Positions 1 to 8,969 of a stretch of DNA of 64,000 nucleotides are shown here, in pieces. The number at the start of each line of letters is the position of its first letter. The stretch's first letter is position 1. The translations under genes and the position numbers were made by a program. The DNA is from UBA7328 sp965247965 (GTDB lineage Bacteria; Bacteroidota; Bacteroidia; Chitinophagales; Saprospiraceae), in assembly GCA_965247965.1 (NCBI GenBank), contig OZ252053.1, positions 4,712,001-4,776,000 of the forward strand, in the 5' to 3' direction. The notes beneath the pieces are model-generated. The model did not search any database. It was not told the origin of the DNA and saw only the letters and a list, made by a program, of their open reading frames with translations.

Positions 1-9
1 TTATTTTCT

Positions 10-1602
10 TCAAGAATCGATGATGCTCCCTGTGCTCAACTCACCATCCAAAATTCGCCAAACACCCATATTATTTTCATTTTTCAATTCTTCGACCAAA
101 GCATCTTGTGGGAAATTCTGAAAACTAACTGGCCTTAAGAATCTTTTAATCGCACCCGTGCCAACGGAAGTGAATCGACTATCGGTAGTGGCAGGGAATG
201 GGCCGCCGTGCATCATCGAATAACAGACTTCTAGACCTGTAGGAAATCCATTGACGATCAGGCGACCAACCTTTCTTTCCAAAATGCGAATGAGGGGTTT
301 TGTATTTTGCAAATCAGCAGAAGTAGCTTGAAGGGTGGCCGTCAAATTACCTTTGAACGAATTGGCAGTTCGCAACATCTCCGCTGAATCTTTACATTCT
401 ACAATAATCGAAGCAGGGCCGAAAATCTCTTCCTGCAATATTTCATTTGCTGAAAATGTCCCTCCGTCCGTCTTTAATAAATGGGCTCTACCGACACATG
501 CTCCTTGTCCTGCACCGGAAGCAATAACGGAAATGCCTTTTTGATCTGATATTTCTTTTAGCTTGCCGTCATAATTGGATTTTATGCCTTTATGGAGCAT
601 GGTACCACCAGTGGATTGATTTAGTTTTTCTTTTGCTTTTTCAACAAATTCATCGAGGGCCTTACTTTTTATGCCTATCACAATTCCAGGGTTTGTACAA
701 AACTGTCCCACTCCCAAGTTTACAGAGTCCACGTATTGAGAGGCAATGGATGCTGCGTCGTCAGACAGTCTTTCTGGCAAAAGAAAAACAGGATTTGTAC
801 TTCCCATTTCGGCAAAGCAGGGTATCGGTTCTTCCCGTGCCGCGGCTAGGTCAAACAGTGCTTTCCCGCCTTTCAATGATCCAGTAAAAGCTACTGCTTT
901 GGCAAACCGATTTTTCACCATTTCCTGACCGACATGAAGTCCTATGCCCTGGAGCATGCTGAAAACTCCTTCTGGCAATCCAGTCTTTTCGGCCGCCGTT
1001 CGAATGGCAGAACCCACCAATACGGAGGTGCTCGGATGGGCAGGATGTGCTTTCACGACCACTGGACAACCAGCCGCAAGAGCGGATGCAGTATCTCCTC
1101 CGGCTACGGAAAAAGCCAAAGGAAAATTGCTGGCTCCGAATATGGCCACGGGACCTATCGGCATATTGATCATCCTGATATCCGGTTTGGGAAAGGGTGT
1201 ACGGTTCGGCTTTGCAGTATCTATACTGATTTCGAGGAAATCTCCTTTGCGGACGACGTCTGCAAATAATTTCAATTGATTCATAGTCCGGCCCCTTTCA
1301 CCAGTGATCCTACCTGCAGGTAGGCCGGTTTCCTGGGTTGCTCTATGGATTAGGTCATCATCTAACGCTAGAATTTCGTCTGCTATGGTCTCCAAAAATT
1401 TAGCGCGATCTGTTCTGGAAATTTCGCCGTAAGGTAGTACGGCTGCCTCTGCCAGATCAAAAGCCTTTGCAACTTCATCCTTGCTGGCTTCATAAAAGAG
1501 CGGATTAATCGAAGTGCCATTTGCAGGATTATAAGCTTGAAAGTGTGATGTGCCTTGCTTTGAGAGTTTGTATCCCAGTATTTGTTTCCCGTGTAAATTC
1601 AT
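10..1602 (-). CDS. 2,5-dioxovalerate (alpha-ketoglutarate semialdehyde) dehydrogenase
   Basis: A 530-residue aldehyde dehydrogenase of the long form typical of 2-oxoglutarate semialdehyde dehydrogenases. The catalytic Cys lies near residue 302 (GQFCTNPG) and the general-base Glu near 265 (AEMGSTNP); a cofactor-binding stretch with FGASNFPLAFS is near 155-165. Known role of the family: NAD(P)-dependent oxidation of 2-oxoglutarate semialdehyde to 2-oxoglutarate, the last step of non-phosphorylative pentose or sugar-acid breakdown. It is the last gene of a seven-gene minus-strand run, 10 bp after the FAH-family gene, which supports that pathway. The ATG at 1602 fits the normal N-terminus. Cytoplasmic. 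The exact substrate is inferred from family and context. Confidence 0.87.
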   Translation of the reverse strand: MNLHGKQILGYKLSKQGTSHFQAYNPANGTSINPLFYEASKDEVAKAFDLAEAAVLPYGEISRTDRAKFLETIADEILALDDDLIHRATQETGLPAGRITGERGRTMNQLKLFADVVRKGDFLEISIDTAKPNRTPFPKPDIRMINMPIGPVAIFGASNFPLAFSVAGGDTASALAAGCPVVVKAHPAHPSTSVLVGSAIRTAAEKTGLPEGVFSMLQGIGLHVGQEMVKNRFAKAVAFTGSLKGGKALFDLAAAREEPIPCFAEMGSTNPVFLLPERLSDDAASIASQYVDSVNLGVGQFCTNPGIVIGIKSKALDEFVEKAKEKLNQSTGGTMLHKGIKSNYDGKLKEISDQKGISVIASGAGQGACVGRAHLLKTDGGTFSANEILQEEIFGPASIIVECKDSAEMLRTANSFKGNLTATLQATSADLQNTKPLIRILERKVGRLIVNGFPTGLEVCYSMMHGGPFPATTDSRFTSVGTGAIKRFLRPVSFQNFPQDALVEELKNENNMGVWRILDGELSTGSIIDS

Positions 1603-1612
1603 TGTTTTTATA

Positions 1613-2620
1613 TTATTTCAAAGTTCTTATCTCTGGTATGATCTCATCACTTTGATCGATATGTATTGGATTTATAAGAGGTCTACCCATATTTTTAAAA
1701 TTAACCTGCATTTCATCTCCATCTTCCAGCATTACATTATCTCCAAAACTAAATGCGCCCGCACCAAAAAAATGGATGTGCAATTGTCCGGGAATACGAT
1801 GCTGCGCATATTTGAAATGATGATACTCCAAGTTGGCCAAGCTATGTGCCATGGCTTCTTCACCAGAATGAATCTCTTTTGACCAACAAGTTTCACCTTG
1901 CCTAAGTATACTCACCTTGCCGGGAATGGAGCGAAAGTTCTCGTTTAACACCAATTCCGGGCCAACAGAACAATTTCTGAGTTTTGATGGAGCGAGGTAT
2001 AAGTAGTTCTTTTTCTCCATTATATGATCGCTGAATTCATTGGCCTGGGCAAAACCAATACGATAGGGATGTCCTTGTTCGGATATAAGATAGATTCCTG
2101 CAATTTCCGGTTCTTCGCCGCCATCATCTGCATAATTCGGTACTTCAAGCAGTTGTCCATGTGCTTTTAAGTGGTGGCCGTTGCCTTTGTAAAACCATTC
2201 CGGTTGTACGCCGATAGCGTTGTAGGAGGGCTTCCCTCCTTCTTCGCCCCACAAGTACATTCGCAAGCTGTCGGTCAATTGTCCCGACTTCTGGCTTTCG
2301 TGCATGTTGTTTCGATTTTCGGCACTGGCTTTATGTGTCAGGCCGGTTCCAGAAAGAATGCATTGCATTGGATCATTCGGACAGTCAATCGGGGACAGGA
2401 TAGTCCAATCAGCCTTTGATTTATAAATGGGATCGTATTCTAATTTCTCTTTGGTAGTTAAAGCATCGACAGTTGGATTGACTTCTTTGTCCTTGTTGGT
2501 TATTTCAGTGAATAGCTGATATGTAGAAGTTACCGTCTTTTTCAAAAGGACAATTTCCGGTTCTTCTATTAATCCTACCCTGCGTTCTTGATTTGCATTT
2601 ATGAGTTGTAAGAGGCGCAT
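1613..2620 (-). CDS. FAH-family sugar-acid dehydratase, AraD1/GguC-like
   Basis: A 335-residue protein of the fumarylacetoacetate hydrolase superfamily. It shows the acidic metal site typical of the fold (GGEEPEIAGIY and, downstream, FAQANEFSDH). The N-terminal stretch MRLLQL followed by RRVGL resembles the GguC/AraD1 group, whose members were proposed as 2-keto-3-deoxy-pentonate dehydratases making 2-oxoglutarate semialdehyde. Placement 10 bp upstream of a ketoglutarate-semialdehyde dehydrogenase and 16 bp after a DapA-family gene is the classic context. No signal peptide; cytoplasmic. Whether it acts on an arabonate- or xylonate-derived substrate cannot be told from sequence. Confidence 0.8.
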   Translation of the reverse strand: MRLLQLINANQERRVGLIEEPEIVLLKKTVTSTYQLFTEITNKDKEVNPTVDALTTKEKLEYDPIYKSKADWTILSPIDCPNDPMQCILSGTGLTHKASAENRNNMHESQKSGQLTDSLRMYLWGEEGGKPSYNAIGVQPEWFYKGNGHHLKAHGQLLEVPNYADDGGEEPEIAGIYLISEQGHPYRIGFAQANEFSDHIMEKKNYLYLAPSKLRNCSVGPELVLNENFRSIPGKVSILRQGETCWSKEIHSGEEAMAHSLANLEYHHFKYAQHRIPGQLHIHFFGAGAFSFGDNVMLEDGDEMQVNFKNMGRPLINPIHIDQSDEIIPEIRTLK

Positions 2621-2636
2621 TATCTATTGATACACT

Positions 2637-3524
2637 TTAATATTCAATGTGGCTAAAATTAAGATTCTCAATCCCCTTGATCAAATCGTTGAAAATTGTT
2701 TCTGCTACCAATGAATTTGGAGGCCGCAGAGGCAGCCATTCTTGACCATGCTGGTGAGCCAAATATTGTTTTAGGATAGGCACGAATGGGAGTCCGTCAA
2801 AAATTGATCTTATCTTGGTGAGTTGATCTTGCATAGTATCTGCCTCGTCAGTTTGCCAATGCTCAAATACCTGGGCGATTTTACGAATGGTTACATTAGC
2901 AGTTGCGGATATACACCCCGCTCCACCAGCACGTAATACAGGTAATAGGAATCGCTCAGTACCGGTAAATAGTTTGAGATTAGGAAAATTGCGGCATATC
3001 GACAACATGTGATCAAGGTCACCGCTAGAATCTTTCATGCCGACAATTTGATTTGGATATTTCATCATGAGTTGCTCAATTAATTTGTGACTCATATCAA
3101 TGCCACTCATCTTCGGAAAGTGGTAGAGATAAATACGCATACGGTCATCCGCCACATCTTCTATCACCCTAGCAAAATAGTTTTCCAATCCCTGGTCATT
3201 GATTTGTTTATAATAAAAGGGGGGCAGCATCAGGATATCAGTCACTCCTTTCTTTAGAGCATATTGAGTTAGTTCAACGGTTTCCGGATAGGCGCAAGTT
3301 CCGGTTCCCACCATGAGTTGTAGTTCAGGCATCCTTGCCTGAACCACCGTATCAATAATCTGCCTCTTTTCCTCCAAGCTGAATGAATTGGCTTCTCCTG
3401 TTGTACCTAATAGTGCGATTCCATGGGCACCTGATTTAAGCAACCATTCGATATGACTGACCAGTAGGTCTGCATTAACGCTGAGATCTTCGTTCATGGG
3501 TGTCAGGGTTGCTGTGTAAATCAT
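2637..3524 (-). CDS. DapA/NanA-family lyase, probable 2-keto-3-deoxy sugar-acid aldolase or dehydratase
   Basis: A 295-residue class I aldolase-superfamily TIM barrel. GTTGE at 40-44 binds the keto-acid carboxylate, Tyr134 (YLYHFP) is the catalytic Tyr, and Lys164 (VGMKDSSGD) is the Schiff-base Lys; all are present. The family includes dihydrodipicolinate synthase, KDG aldolase and the L-2-keto-3-deoxyarabonate dehydratase of the Weimberg route. In this operon it may be an aldolase alternative to the FAH-type dehydratase or a second dehydratase. A lysine-biosynthetic role is less likely given the sugar-acid context. Length is normal. Confidence 0.8.
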   Translation of the reverse strand: MIYTATLTPMNEDLSVNADLLVSHIEWLLKSGAHGIALLGTTGEANSFSLEEKRQIIDTVVQARMPELQLMVGTGTCAYPETVELTQYALKKGVTDILMLPPFYYKQINDQGLENYFARVIEDVADDRMRIYLYHFPKMSGIDMSHKLIEQLMMKYPNQIVGMKDSSGDLDHMLSICRNFPNLKLFTGTERFLLPVLRAGGAGCISATANVTIRKIAQVFEHWQTDEADTMQDQLTKIRSIFDGLPFVPILKQYLAHQHGQEWLPLRPPNSLVAETIFNDLIKGIENLNFSHIEY

Positions 3525-3625
3525 TCCGTTAGTTTAATATGGCCCACTTCCGATCATAACCCCAAGTAATATGTTATTGTTTTTAATTGAAAAAATTGCT
3601 TGTGCTAAGTTTAGAGGCTACACAC

Positions 3626-3660
3626 CCGTTGGCCGTCAACCGTCTGCCGTCCACCGTTCA
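3626..3660. repeat. Heptamer array (CCGTNNN x5) abutting a stop codon
   Basis: Five consecutive 7-base units, each beginning CCGT (CCGTTGG, CCGTCAA, CCGTCTG, CCGTCCA, CCGTTCA). The array ends at 3660, immediately next to the stop codon of the SDR gene at 3661. Similar arrays lie at 24266-24300, 33542-33562 and, in reverse orientation, around 43718-43742. Confidence 0.75.
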
Positions 3661-4437
3661 CTACTGTGCCACCCATCCCCCATCAATAGAAAACATTGCA
3701 CCAGTCACATAACTCGATGCAGGACTGCACAAATAAAGTGCAAGTCCACCAAATTCGTGTAATTCACCAATACGGCCCATAGGAATATTACTACAAAACA
3801 TGGCAAATTTCTCAGGATCTTTTTTAACCGGTGCAAAGATCTCTGTGTCAAAAGGGCCGGGGCAAATAGCATTTACCGTTATTTTCTCTTTTGCTAATTC
3901 TATGGCAAGAGACCTGGTAAGCTGAAGAATGGCTCCTTTGCTCGTCGCATAAGGAGTTCTTTCCGAGATTGAAACCAATCCCAACATAGACGAAATATTA
4001 AGAATACGACCGTATCCATTTTGCTTCATTATGGGCACCACTTCTTTGCACGCGCCCCATGAACCAGTAACATTTACATCCATAACTTTCCGAAAGTCAT
4101 CGTAGGACAAGTCTTCAATTTTACCGCGAATGTTCATTCCTGCAGAATTGATGAGGATGTCAATCCTTCCCAGTTCTCCATGTGTATCTTTTACGGCTTT
4201 AGAAATCTGTGACTTATCCAATATATCACACTTATGGCTGATACAATCGACTTGATATTCATCTTTAATTAATTGGCATGCTGCAGCGTTTCTATCCTCG
4301 TCTCTAGATGCTATTGAAATATTAGCACCGGCTTCGGCGAGAGCTTTTGCCATTTCCAATCCAAGCCCTCTGTTTCCCCCGGTGATAAAGGCTGTTTGTC
4401 CGTCGAGTTTGAATTGGCCCAGTATTTTAGTTGCCAT
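3661..4437 (-). CDS. SDR-family oxidoreductase (gluconate 5-dehydrogenase-like)
   Basis: A 258-residue classical short-chain dehydrogenase. The cofactor loop TGGNRGLG is at 19-26, NSAG at 97-100, catalytic Ser near 149-150 and YATSK at Tyr163/Lys167; the C-terminal SYVTGAMFSIDGGW ends the fold normally. Such enzymes interconvert sugar acids or sugars with their keto forms using NAD(P)(H). It lies between the MFS transporter and the DapA-family gene in the same direction, so it probably acts on the transported sugar or sugar acid. The substrate is not predictable in detail. A heptamer array begins directly after its stop codon. Confidence 0.82.
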   Translation of the reverse strand: MATKILGQFKLDGQTAFITGGNRGLGLEMAKALAEAGANISIASRDEDRNAAACQLIKDEYQVDCISHKCDILDKSQISKAVKDTHGELGRIDILINSAGMNIRGKIEDLSYDDFRKVMDVNVTGSWGACKEVVPIMKQNGYGRILNISSMLGLVSISERTPYATSKGAILQLTRSLAIELAKEKITVNAICPGPFDTEIFAPVKKDPEKFAMFCSNIPMGRIGELHEFGGLALYLCSPASSYVTGAMFSIDGGWVAQ

Positions 4438-4482
4438 TAGTTTTGCTTTATTTGCTTCAAAGATTAAATATTTGAACGATTT

Positions 4483-5736
4483 TCATATCCTTTCAAATTC
4501 TATTTTTTGAATGATAATGAAAATCAATATAAAACTCAATGGATGCAGCACCCCTGAAATAAGAAAGGCCGGACCGTAACCATGATTCTCAATTAACACA
4601 CCAATACCAAGACTAAACAGCATTGCTCCGTAGGTACCTAAACATCCCATGAGCCCTGCTACGGACCCGACCATCCGGGAAAGATACATATCAGCCGCTA
4701 ATGTTTGTACAATTGTAGACCAGCACTGATGCCCAAACATGGCCAGACCGAAAAATATCAGCGCTGTGCCCAAAGAGGCTTGGGTGATAAGTAGTGAAGC
4801 CGGCAATAAAAATGCAGCTATTCCCAAAGGAATTTTTCGCGACAGATCGAGAGAAATATTCCTTTTGATGAGATAACTGCTTAACCAACCGGCAAAAAAA
4901 CTTCCTGCCCCGGCAAAAACAAATGGAATCCAGGCATATGCGCCAATGGCTTTGATATCCAGTTCTCTTACATCGGCAAGGTATTTTGGGAGCCAGAAAA
5001 TGAAAAAATACCATGCCCCATCTGTTAAAAATTTGATAGTAAGCAAGCCTCGGATCTTCCGGTATTTAAAAAGGCCGAGCCAGGGAATACTGGTCAAGTC
5101 AGGGTCAGGCGTTTCTTCTGTCAGCGCTTGTTCAACATAGTCTTTTTCTTCGGCAGTTACAAATCGACTCCCGGCCGGCTTAGCATAAATCATCAACCAG
5201 ACAATCGCCCAAATCAGTCCAATAGCACCTGTTATAATAAATGCCCAGCGCCAGTCCAGTAGGATGATGAGAAATGCGATCAGTGGTGGAGCAATAGCCC
5301 CGCCGATCGCAGAGCCGGTGTTGAATATTCCAAAGGCCATGGCCCGCTCTTTTGCCGGAAACCATTCCGAAACCACTTTGGCTGAACCCGGAAATCCCCC
5401 TCCTTCCCCCATACCCAAAAGAAAGCGGGCAACTCCTAAGCCAGTAACACTGGATACCAGTCCATGCACAACATTAGCGAGCGACCACCAGGTGATCATT
5501 ATGGCATAACCGATCCTGGAACCGAGTATATCAAGGAGTCTACCACCTACTGCATACATAGTCCCGTAGGCAAGAAGAAACAGACTGTTAATCAAACCGT
5601 ATTGAGAATCACTGATGGGAAAGATCTTCTTTATCTCGACGATCGCTACCGGAAGATTTTGTCGATCTAGATAATTGATGGCTGTAGCTAAGGCGATCAT
5701 TCCGACAATCCACCACCTGAAGTTTCTTATTTTCAT
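4483..5736 (-). CDS. MFS transporter, hexuronate/sugar-acid (anion:cation symporter) type
   Basis: A 417-residue inner-membrane protein with about 12 hydrophobic segments. Near the start it has ATAINYLDRQNLPVA, the hallmark of the anion:cation symporter branch (ExuT, GudP and relatives), and later GMGEGGGFPGSAKVVSEWFPAKERA, also typical. The branch imports hexuronates, aldarates, aldonates and related anions by proton symport. In this operon it most likely supplies a sugar acid or sugar to the downstream SDR, lyase and dehydratase. The ATG at 5736 lies 4 bp after the stop of a tiny 32-codon ORF. Confidence 0.83.
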   Translation of the reverse strand: MKIRNFRWWIVGMIALATAINYLDRQNLPVAIVEIKKIFPISDSQYGLINSLFLLAYGTMYAVGGRLLDILGSRIGYAIMITWWSLANVVHGLVSSVTGLGVARFLLGMGEGGGFPGSAKVVSEWFPAKERAMAFGIFNTGSAIGGAIAPPLIAFLIILLDWRWAFIITGAIGLIWAIVWLMIYAKPAGSRFVTAEEKDYVEQALTEETPDPDLTSIPWLGLFKYRKIRGLLTIKFLTDGAWYFFIFWLPKYLADVRELDIKAIGAYAWIPFVFAGAGSFFAGWLSSYLIKRNISLDLSRKIPLGIAAFLLPASLLITQASLGTALIFFGLAMFGHQCWSTIVQTLAADMYLSRMVGSVAGLMGCLGTYGAMLFSLGIGVLIENHGYGPAFLISGVLHPLSFILIFIIIQKIEFERI

Positions 5737-5739
5737 GGT

Positions 5740-5838
5740 CTACGGTAGCAGTTTCATTGAATTAAGTCTTGAATTGCATATGAGTAAGCCGGTAATGAGG
5801 CTCAAGCAAATGAGTAGAATAAATAAAGTTTTCTTCAT
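5740..5838 (-). CDS. Possible 32-residue hydrophobic leader or truncated lipoprotein start
   Basis: An ATG-initiated 32-codon frame that ends 3 bp before the MFS start codon. The product starts MKKTLFILLICLSLITGLL, looking like a signal peptide, and continues ICNSRLNSMKLLP. It could be a leader peptide coupled to the transporter gene or the stub of a lost lipoprotein gene. No homologue is recognised and translation is unproven. Confidence 0.3.
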   Translation of the reverse strand: MKKTLFILLICLSLITGLLICNSRLNSMKLLP

Positions 5839-5882
5839 AACCCAGGAATTTAAGTCGCTAAACTAACGAACGGAAATTTTGG

Positions 5883-5913
5883 AATAATTAATAATCAGTA
5901 ATTACTAATTATT
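5883..5913. promoter_or_regulatory. AT-rich inverted repeat between iolE-like and MFS genes
   Basis: Arms AATAATTA (5883-5890) and TAATTATT (5906-5913) are perfectly complementary across a 15-base loop. It sits in the 218-bp gap between the iolE-like stop and the MFS start. It could be an operator or a weak internal terminator; nothing in the sequence decides. Confidence 0.3.
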
Positions 5914-5954
5914 TATCGGTTTCTCTATGGAAGCCAATCCCATATTGTGTTCCC

Positions 5955-6860
5955 TTATGATTGGTTCATTAGTGCCGGTGGTAGATTTTGTTTAAGGTAA
6001 TTCATGGCCATGATTGCGTACTCCAGGGGATTGGCTTTTGCCGGATCTTGCTCCGCCTCCACAACCAGCCAACCATCGTAGCCGACTTCCTCCAGGATGT
6101 AAAATATGGATAAAAAATCTACGGAACCTCCCCTGTCCCCAGGTACGGTAAAGACACCGGCGATTACAGCTTCCATGAAGCTCATCCTTACATCTCGTAC
6201 TCGGGACAGAACATTAGGACGCACATCCTTCAGATGCACATGAGCCACCCGATCCTTAAATCCATTAAGTGCAGCCAGGGGATCTTCCCCGGCAAAGGTG
6301 AAGTGGCCGCAATCATAATTAAGATATACATACTCAGGAGCCGTACTTTCAAGGAGCCGGTCGGTTTCGGCTATCGATTGTACCCCGCTTCCCATATGGT
6401 GATGATAAGCCAGCTTGATTCCGCGATTGTTGGCAATCTTCCCCAGTTCGTTAAGACCATTTATAACTTTTTGCCACTGGTCTTCCGTAAAAGTGACATT
6501 CTCCTCCAGGACCGCGACGCCCATTTTATGATTAGCATTGCCAAACTCCGCTCCATTAACCACTTTGGCTCCCACGGCCTCCAAAAAATCGAGGTGCTTT
6601 TCGAATTCCTCACGTACCGCTACAAATGGTTTGGCCGTCAAATAAAAAGTAAACCACTTATTGCAAACTTTAAGATCTCTAAGTCTTAGCGCCTTTTCCA
6701 GTTCGCTAGTATTGGTTGGGAATTTGTTGCCCACCTCACACCCCTGGTATCCCGCTAATGCCATCTCGCTTACGCATTGCTCGAAAGTAATTTCGCCCCC
6801 AAGCTCGGGAACGTCGTCGTTGGTCCATCCTATGGGCGCTATTCCTAATTTAACTGGCAT
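5955..6860 (-). CDS. iolE: IolE-like TIM-barrel (myo-inosose-2 dehydratase family), copy 1
   Basis: A 301-residue AP-endonuclease-2-type TIM barrel. MPVKLGIAPIGWTNDD at the start is the signature of the IolE/MocC group, with the usual metal-ligand regions (LAYHHHMGSG, YVYLNYDCGHF, VAHVHLKDV, WLVVEAEQDP). IolE dehydrates 2-keto-myo-inositol, but members of this fold in sugar operons also act as epimerases or isomerases. It follows the zinc dehydrogenase gene by 71 bp in the same direction; the pair is duplicated at 62353-64000. Length normal, no signal peptide. An IolG-family gene at 18650 adds a weak hint of inositol chemistry, but the operon partners point to sugar acids, so the symbol reflects family only. 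Confidence 0.78.
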   Translation of the reverse strand: MPVKLGIAPIGWTNDDVPELGGEITFEQCVSEMALAGYQGCEVGNKFPTNTSELEKALRLRDLKVCNKWFTFYLTAKPFVAVREEFEKHLDFLEAVGAKVVNGAEFGNANHKMGVAVLEENVTFTEDQWQKVINGLNELGKIANNRGIKLAYHHHMGSGVQSIAETDRLLESTAPEYVYLNYDCGHFTFAGEDPLAALNGFKDRVAHVHLKDVRPNVLSRVRDVRMSFMEAVIAGVFTVPGDRGGSVDFLSIFYILEEVGYDGWLVVEAEQDPAKANPLEYAIMAMNYLKQNLPPALMNQS

Positions 6861-6931
6861 AATCTGATCGTATTAAGTAATAGGGATACATTGCATAATT
6901 TGTAGTATTTCATCGACTTTTAATCCTTCGG

Positions 6932-7981
6932 CTATTCATTTGGTTTAAACATCACTTTAACAAGTTCATTGTTTTGTGCTGCATCTTTGAACGCCTGTTC
7001 AAATTTATCCAAAGGATGATCTTTTGAAACCAGGCTTTCCAGATTAATGGCAGTGGAGGTAATGAACTCGCAAGCAATTTCCCATGCACGCCGCGAAGCA
7101 CCAAAAACGAAGTTTAGATTCAGGGCCAGGCGAGCAGCCCTCTCCCAGGAAAACATGGTGTCCGAAGTAATGAAGCCAGTCTGGACTATAGTTCCGTTCT
7201 TTTTTACAAGGTCAAGTGCCAGCTCATAGCCTTTTATATTTCCTGTGGCATCGATCACAGCATCTGCTTTTTCGACCCGGGTTTTCTCTAAAAGCAGAGC
7301 CTGAAGCCGGTCTTCCGTGGTCCAACAGTTCGTGATCCCCAATTTTTTTGCCGTTGCCAGCCTTACACGGGCATCAGCAGGCAATCCTATCAAACAGGTA
7401 TTCTCCACCCCGCCATGATGCTTGGCGATCAATGCACAAAGAACGCCGATCGGCCCTGGGCCAATCACAACCAAGGTATCTTCCGGACGAAGTTTTCCTT
7501 TGAAAAAAACCGACTCGGCAGCAATCGCCGTGGGTTCGCATAAGGCGGCCCTTTTCAGGCTGGCATTTTTTGAAAATTTATGGCAAAACCTACTATTCAA
7601 CAGCACATACTGAGCAAAACCGCCATTGACAGTCCAGCCAATAGTTTGTTTCCCGCTCAATAGTTGGTAATCCGGCAAGAGATGCGCATCTGGGTGGTTC
7701 GGAAAATCAAAGGCTGTTTCAGATGTGACAATGTCCCCAATACTGAAGTCATCTACTTCTTCGCCCTTATCAACAACAATCCCCGAAAATTCATGCCCTT
7801 GTACGACTGGCGGTTTGTACATATCAGTTCGGTTAAACAGAATATGCAAATCACTGGCGCAAATACCGGCATAGGCTACCTTTGCCAGGAGGAAATGACC
7901 ATGCGGTTTCGGAACCGCGATTTCATGCAGGCTCATATCCCCCGGCTTTGTGGTATTTCTCATTATTGCTTTCATGTCCAT
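6932..7981 (-). CDS. Zinc-type alcohol/sugar dehydrogenase (MDR superfamily), copy 1
   Basis: A 349-residue medium-chain dehydrogenase. Catalytic zinc ligands are Cys41 (AGICASDLH) and His63-Glu64 (QGHEFSG); the Rossmann motif GPGPIGVLC is near residue 175. The usual four-Cys structural-zinc lobe is not visible after residue 90, so it may bind only one zinc. Family members oxidise polyols and sugars (sorbitol, threonine, galactitol, arabinose). It is the first gene of the minus-strand run, so it may catalyse the first oxidation of the imported sugar. A nearly identical partial copy is at 63330-64000. Confidence 0.83.
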   Translation of the reverse strand: MDMKAIMRNTTKPGDMSLHEIAVPKPHGHFLLAKVAYAGICASDLHILFNRTDMYKPPVVQGHEFSGIVVDKGEEVDDFSIGDIVTSETAFDFPNHPDAHLLPDYQLLSGKQTIGWTVNGGFAQYVLLNSRFCHKFSKNASLKRAALCEPTAIAAESVFFKGKLRPEDTLVVIGPGPIGVLCALIAKHHGGVENTCLIGLPADARVRLATAKKLGITNCWTTEDRLQALLLEKTRVEKADAVIDATGNIKGYELALDLVKKNGTIVQTGFITSDTMFSWERAARLALNLNFVFGASRRAWEIACEFITSTAINLESLVSKDHPLDKFEQAFKDAAQNNELVKVMFKPNE

Positions 7982-7999
7982 TCGTTAATATCGGATTAC

Positions 8000-8135
8000 T
8001 CAACGAAGCGGCCGCCCCCCATCGACTTCAATGATGCTACCTGTGCTAAAGGTGAGATTTTCGACCGTGGTTAAAACCGCCTCAGCGACATCTTCGGCTT
8101 CTGCGATGCGATTAAGGGGAGTCTTGGCTATTTGC
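8000..8135 (-). pseudogene. C-terminal remnant of an SDR gene
   Basis: Read on the minus strand, an open stretch of about 44 codons ends with STGSIIEVDGGRPLR and a stop at 8000. This matches the C-terminal motif of classical SDRs (PLxRIAEPEDVAxAV...ITGxxxxVDGG). An in-frame TGA lies directly upstream and no Rossmann or YxxxK part exists. It is the tail of a dehydrogenase gene lost by deletion, lying just upstream of the zinc dehydrogenase start. Confidence 0.7.
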
Positions 8136-8209
8136 TCATCTAGTCAGAGATCCATACGATCTTTGGTGATTTATGATCAGTACGGTAATTCCAGTACATT
8201 TAAAAATAA

Positions 8210-8857
8210 GTGATCAATAGAGTGAACAGAAGAATTTTCATTCAAAAAAGTATGGTTACTGCTGCTGCTTTGACCGGTAGTAAAGGAGTGAAGGAGATCA
8301 TAAAAACAGCGGCGTTTTTAAAAAAAATCCCCAAAACAGATACTCATGTCCATCTCTTCGATTTGGGAAATTTATCTTATTCCTGGCTTAAAAATGCACC
8401 CGAAATCAATCGAAGTTTTAGCATTGAAGACTTTCAAGCAGCTAGCAAAAACTGCCATATTGGAAAAATTCTTTTCATAGTAGCCAAAAAATACTCCAAT
8501 AATATATTTATTCTGGATCATATGGCCAACCCGGATATTAAAACGGGAGATACGGAGTTCTGGAAAAAAGGCATTCGAGCGTTGTCAGAACTACCCAATG
8601 TCATTTGCAAAATTTCCGGCATCATTACTCGAATTGGGAAAGACTGGACTCGAAAAAAAATCGAACCATACATCCTTTATGTGATTGAGCAATTTGGAAT
8701 GGATCGCTTGGTATATGGAGGAGATTGGCCCGTTGTTCTGCGAGCCGGTTCTTATGAAAGCTGGTCAAAGGTCTTTGAAAAAATCACTGCGCAATTTTCA
8801 AAAGATGAATTGCATAAAATATATCACGAAAATGCGGATAGGGTTTATAATTTGTAA
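8210..8857 (+). pseudogene. Amidohydrolase/sugar-lactonase (COG3618 type) with internal in-frame deletion
   Basis: A 215-residue reading frame with a twin-Arg-like start (MNRRIFIQKS from a second GTG at about 8222), then TDTHVHLFD, the metal-binding start of the amidohydrolase 2 family. The C-terminal half is normal (FILDHMANPDIK, ICKISG, RLVYGGDWPV, YHENADRVYNL). Family members are about 280-330 residues; here roughly 80-90 residues of the central barrel are missing between GKILFIV and AKKYSNN without breaking the frame. The fold is therefore probably non-functional. A lactonase fits the missing step between sugar dehydrogenase and sugar-acid dehydratase in the 0-8 kb pathway. The GTG start is uncertain. 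Confidence 0.68.
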
Positions 8858-8969
8858 GAATATTTTCTCGCTGGATGAGGTCAAGGAGATTTCGGATATT
8901 CGCGGACTCCTTTGGTTTGGTATCGCCGGCTAACTAGAATTTGTTTGGAAAATTAAAATAAGTTCAACT

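Noticed and set aside
8858..8933. Short open stretch (IFSLDEVKEISDIRGLLWFGIAG) after the lactonase remnant
   Set aside because: No start codon context or homology; too short to support a gene.
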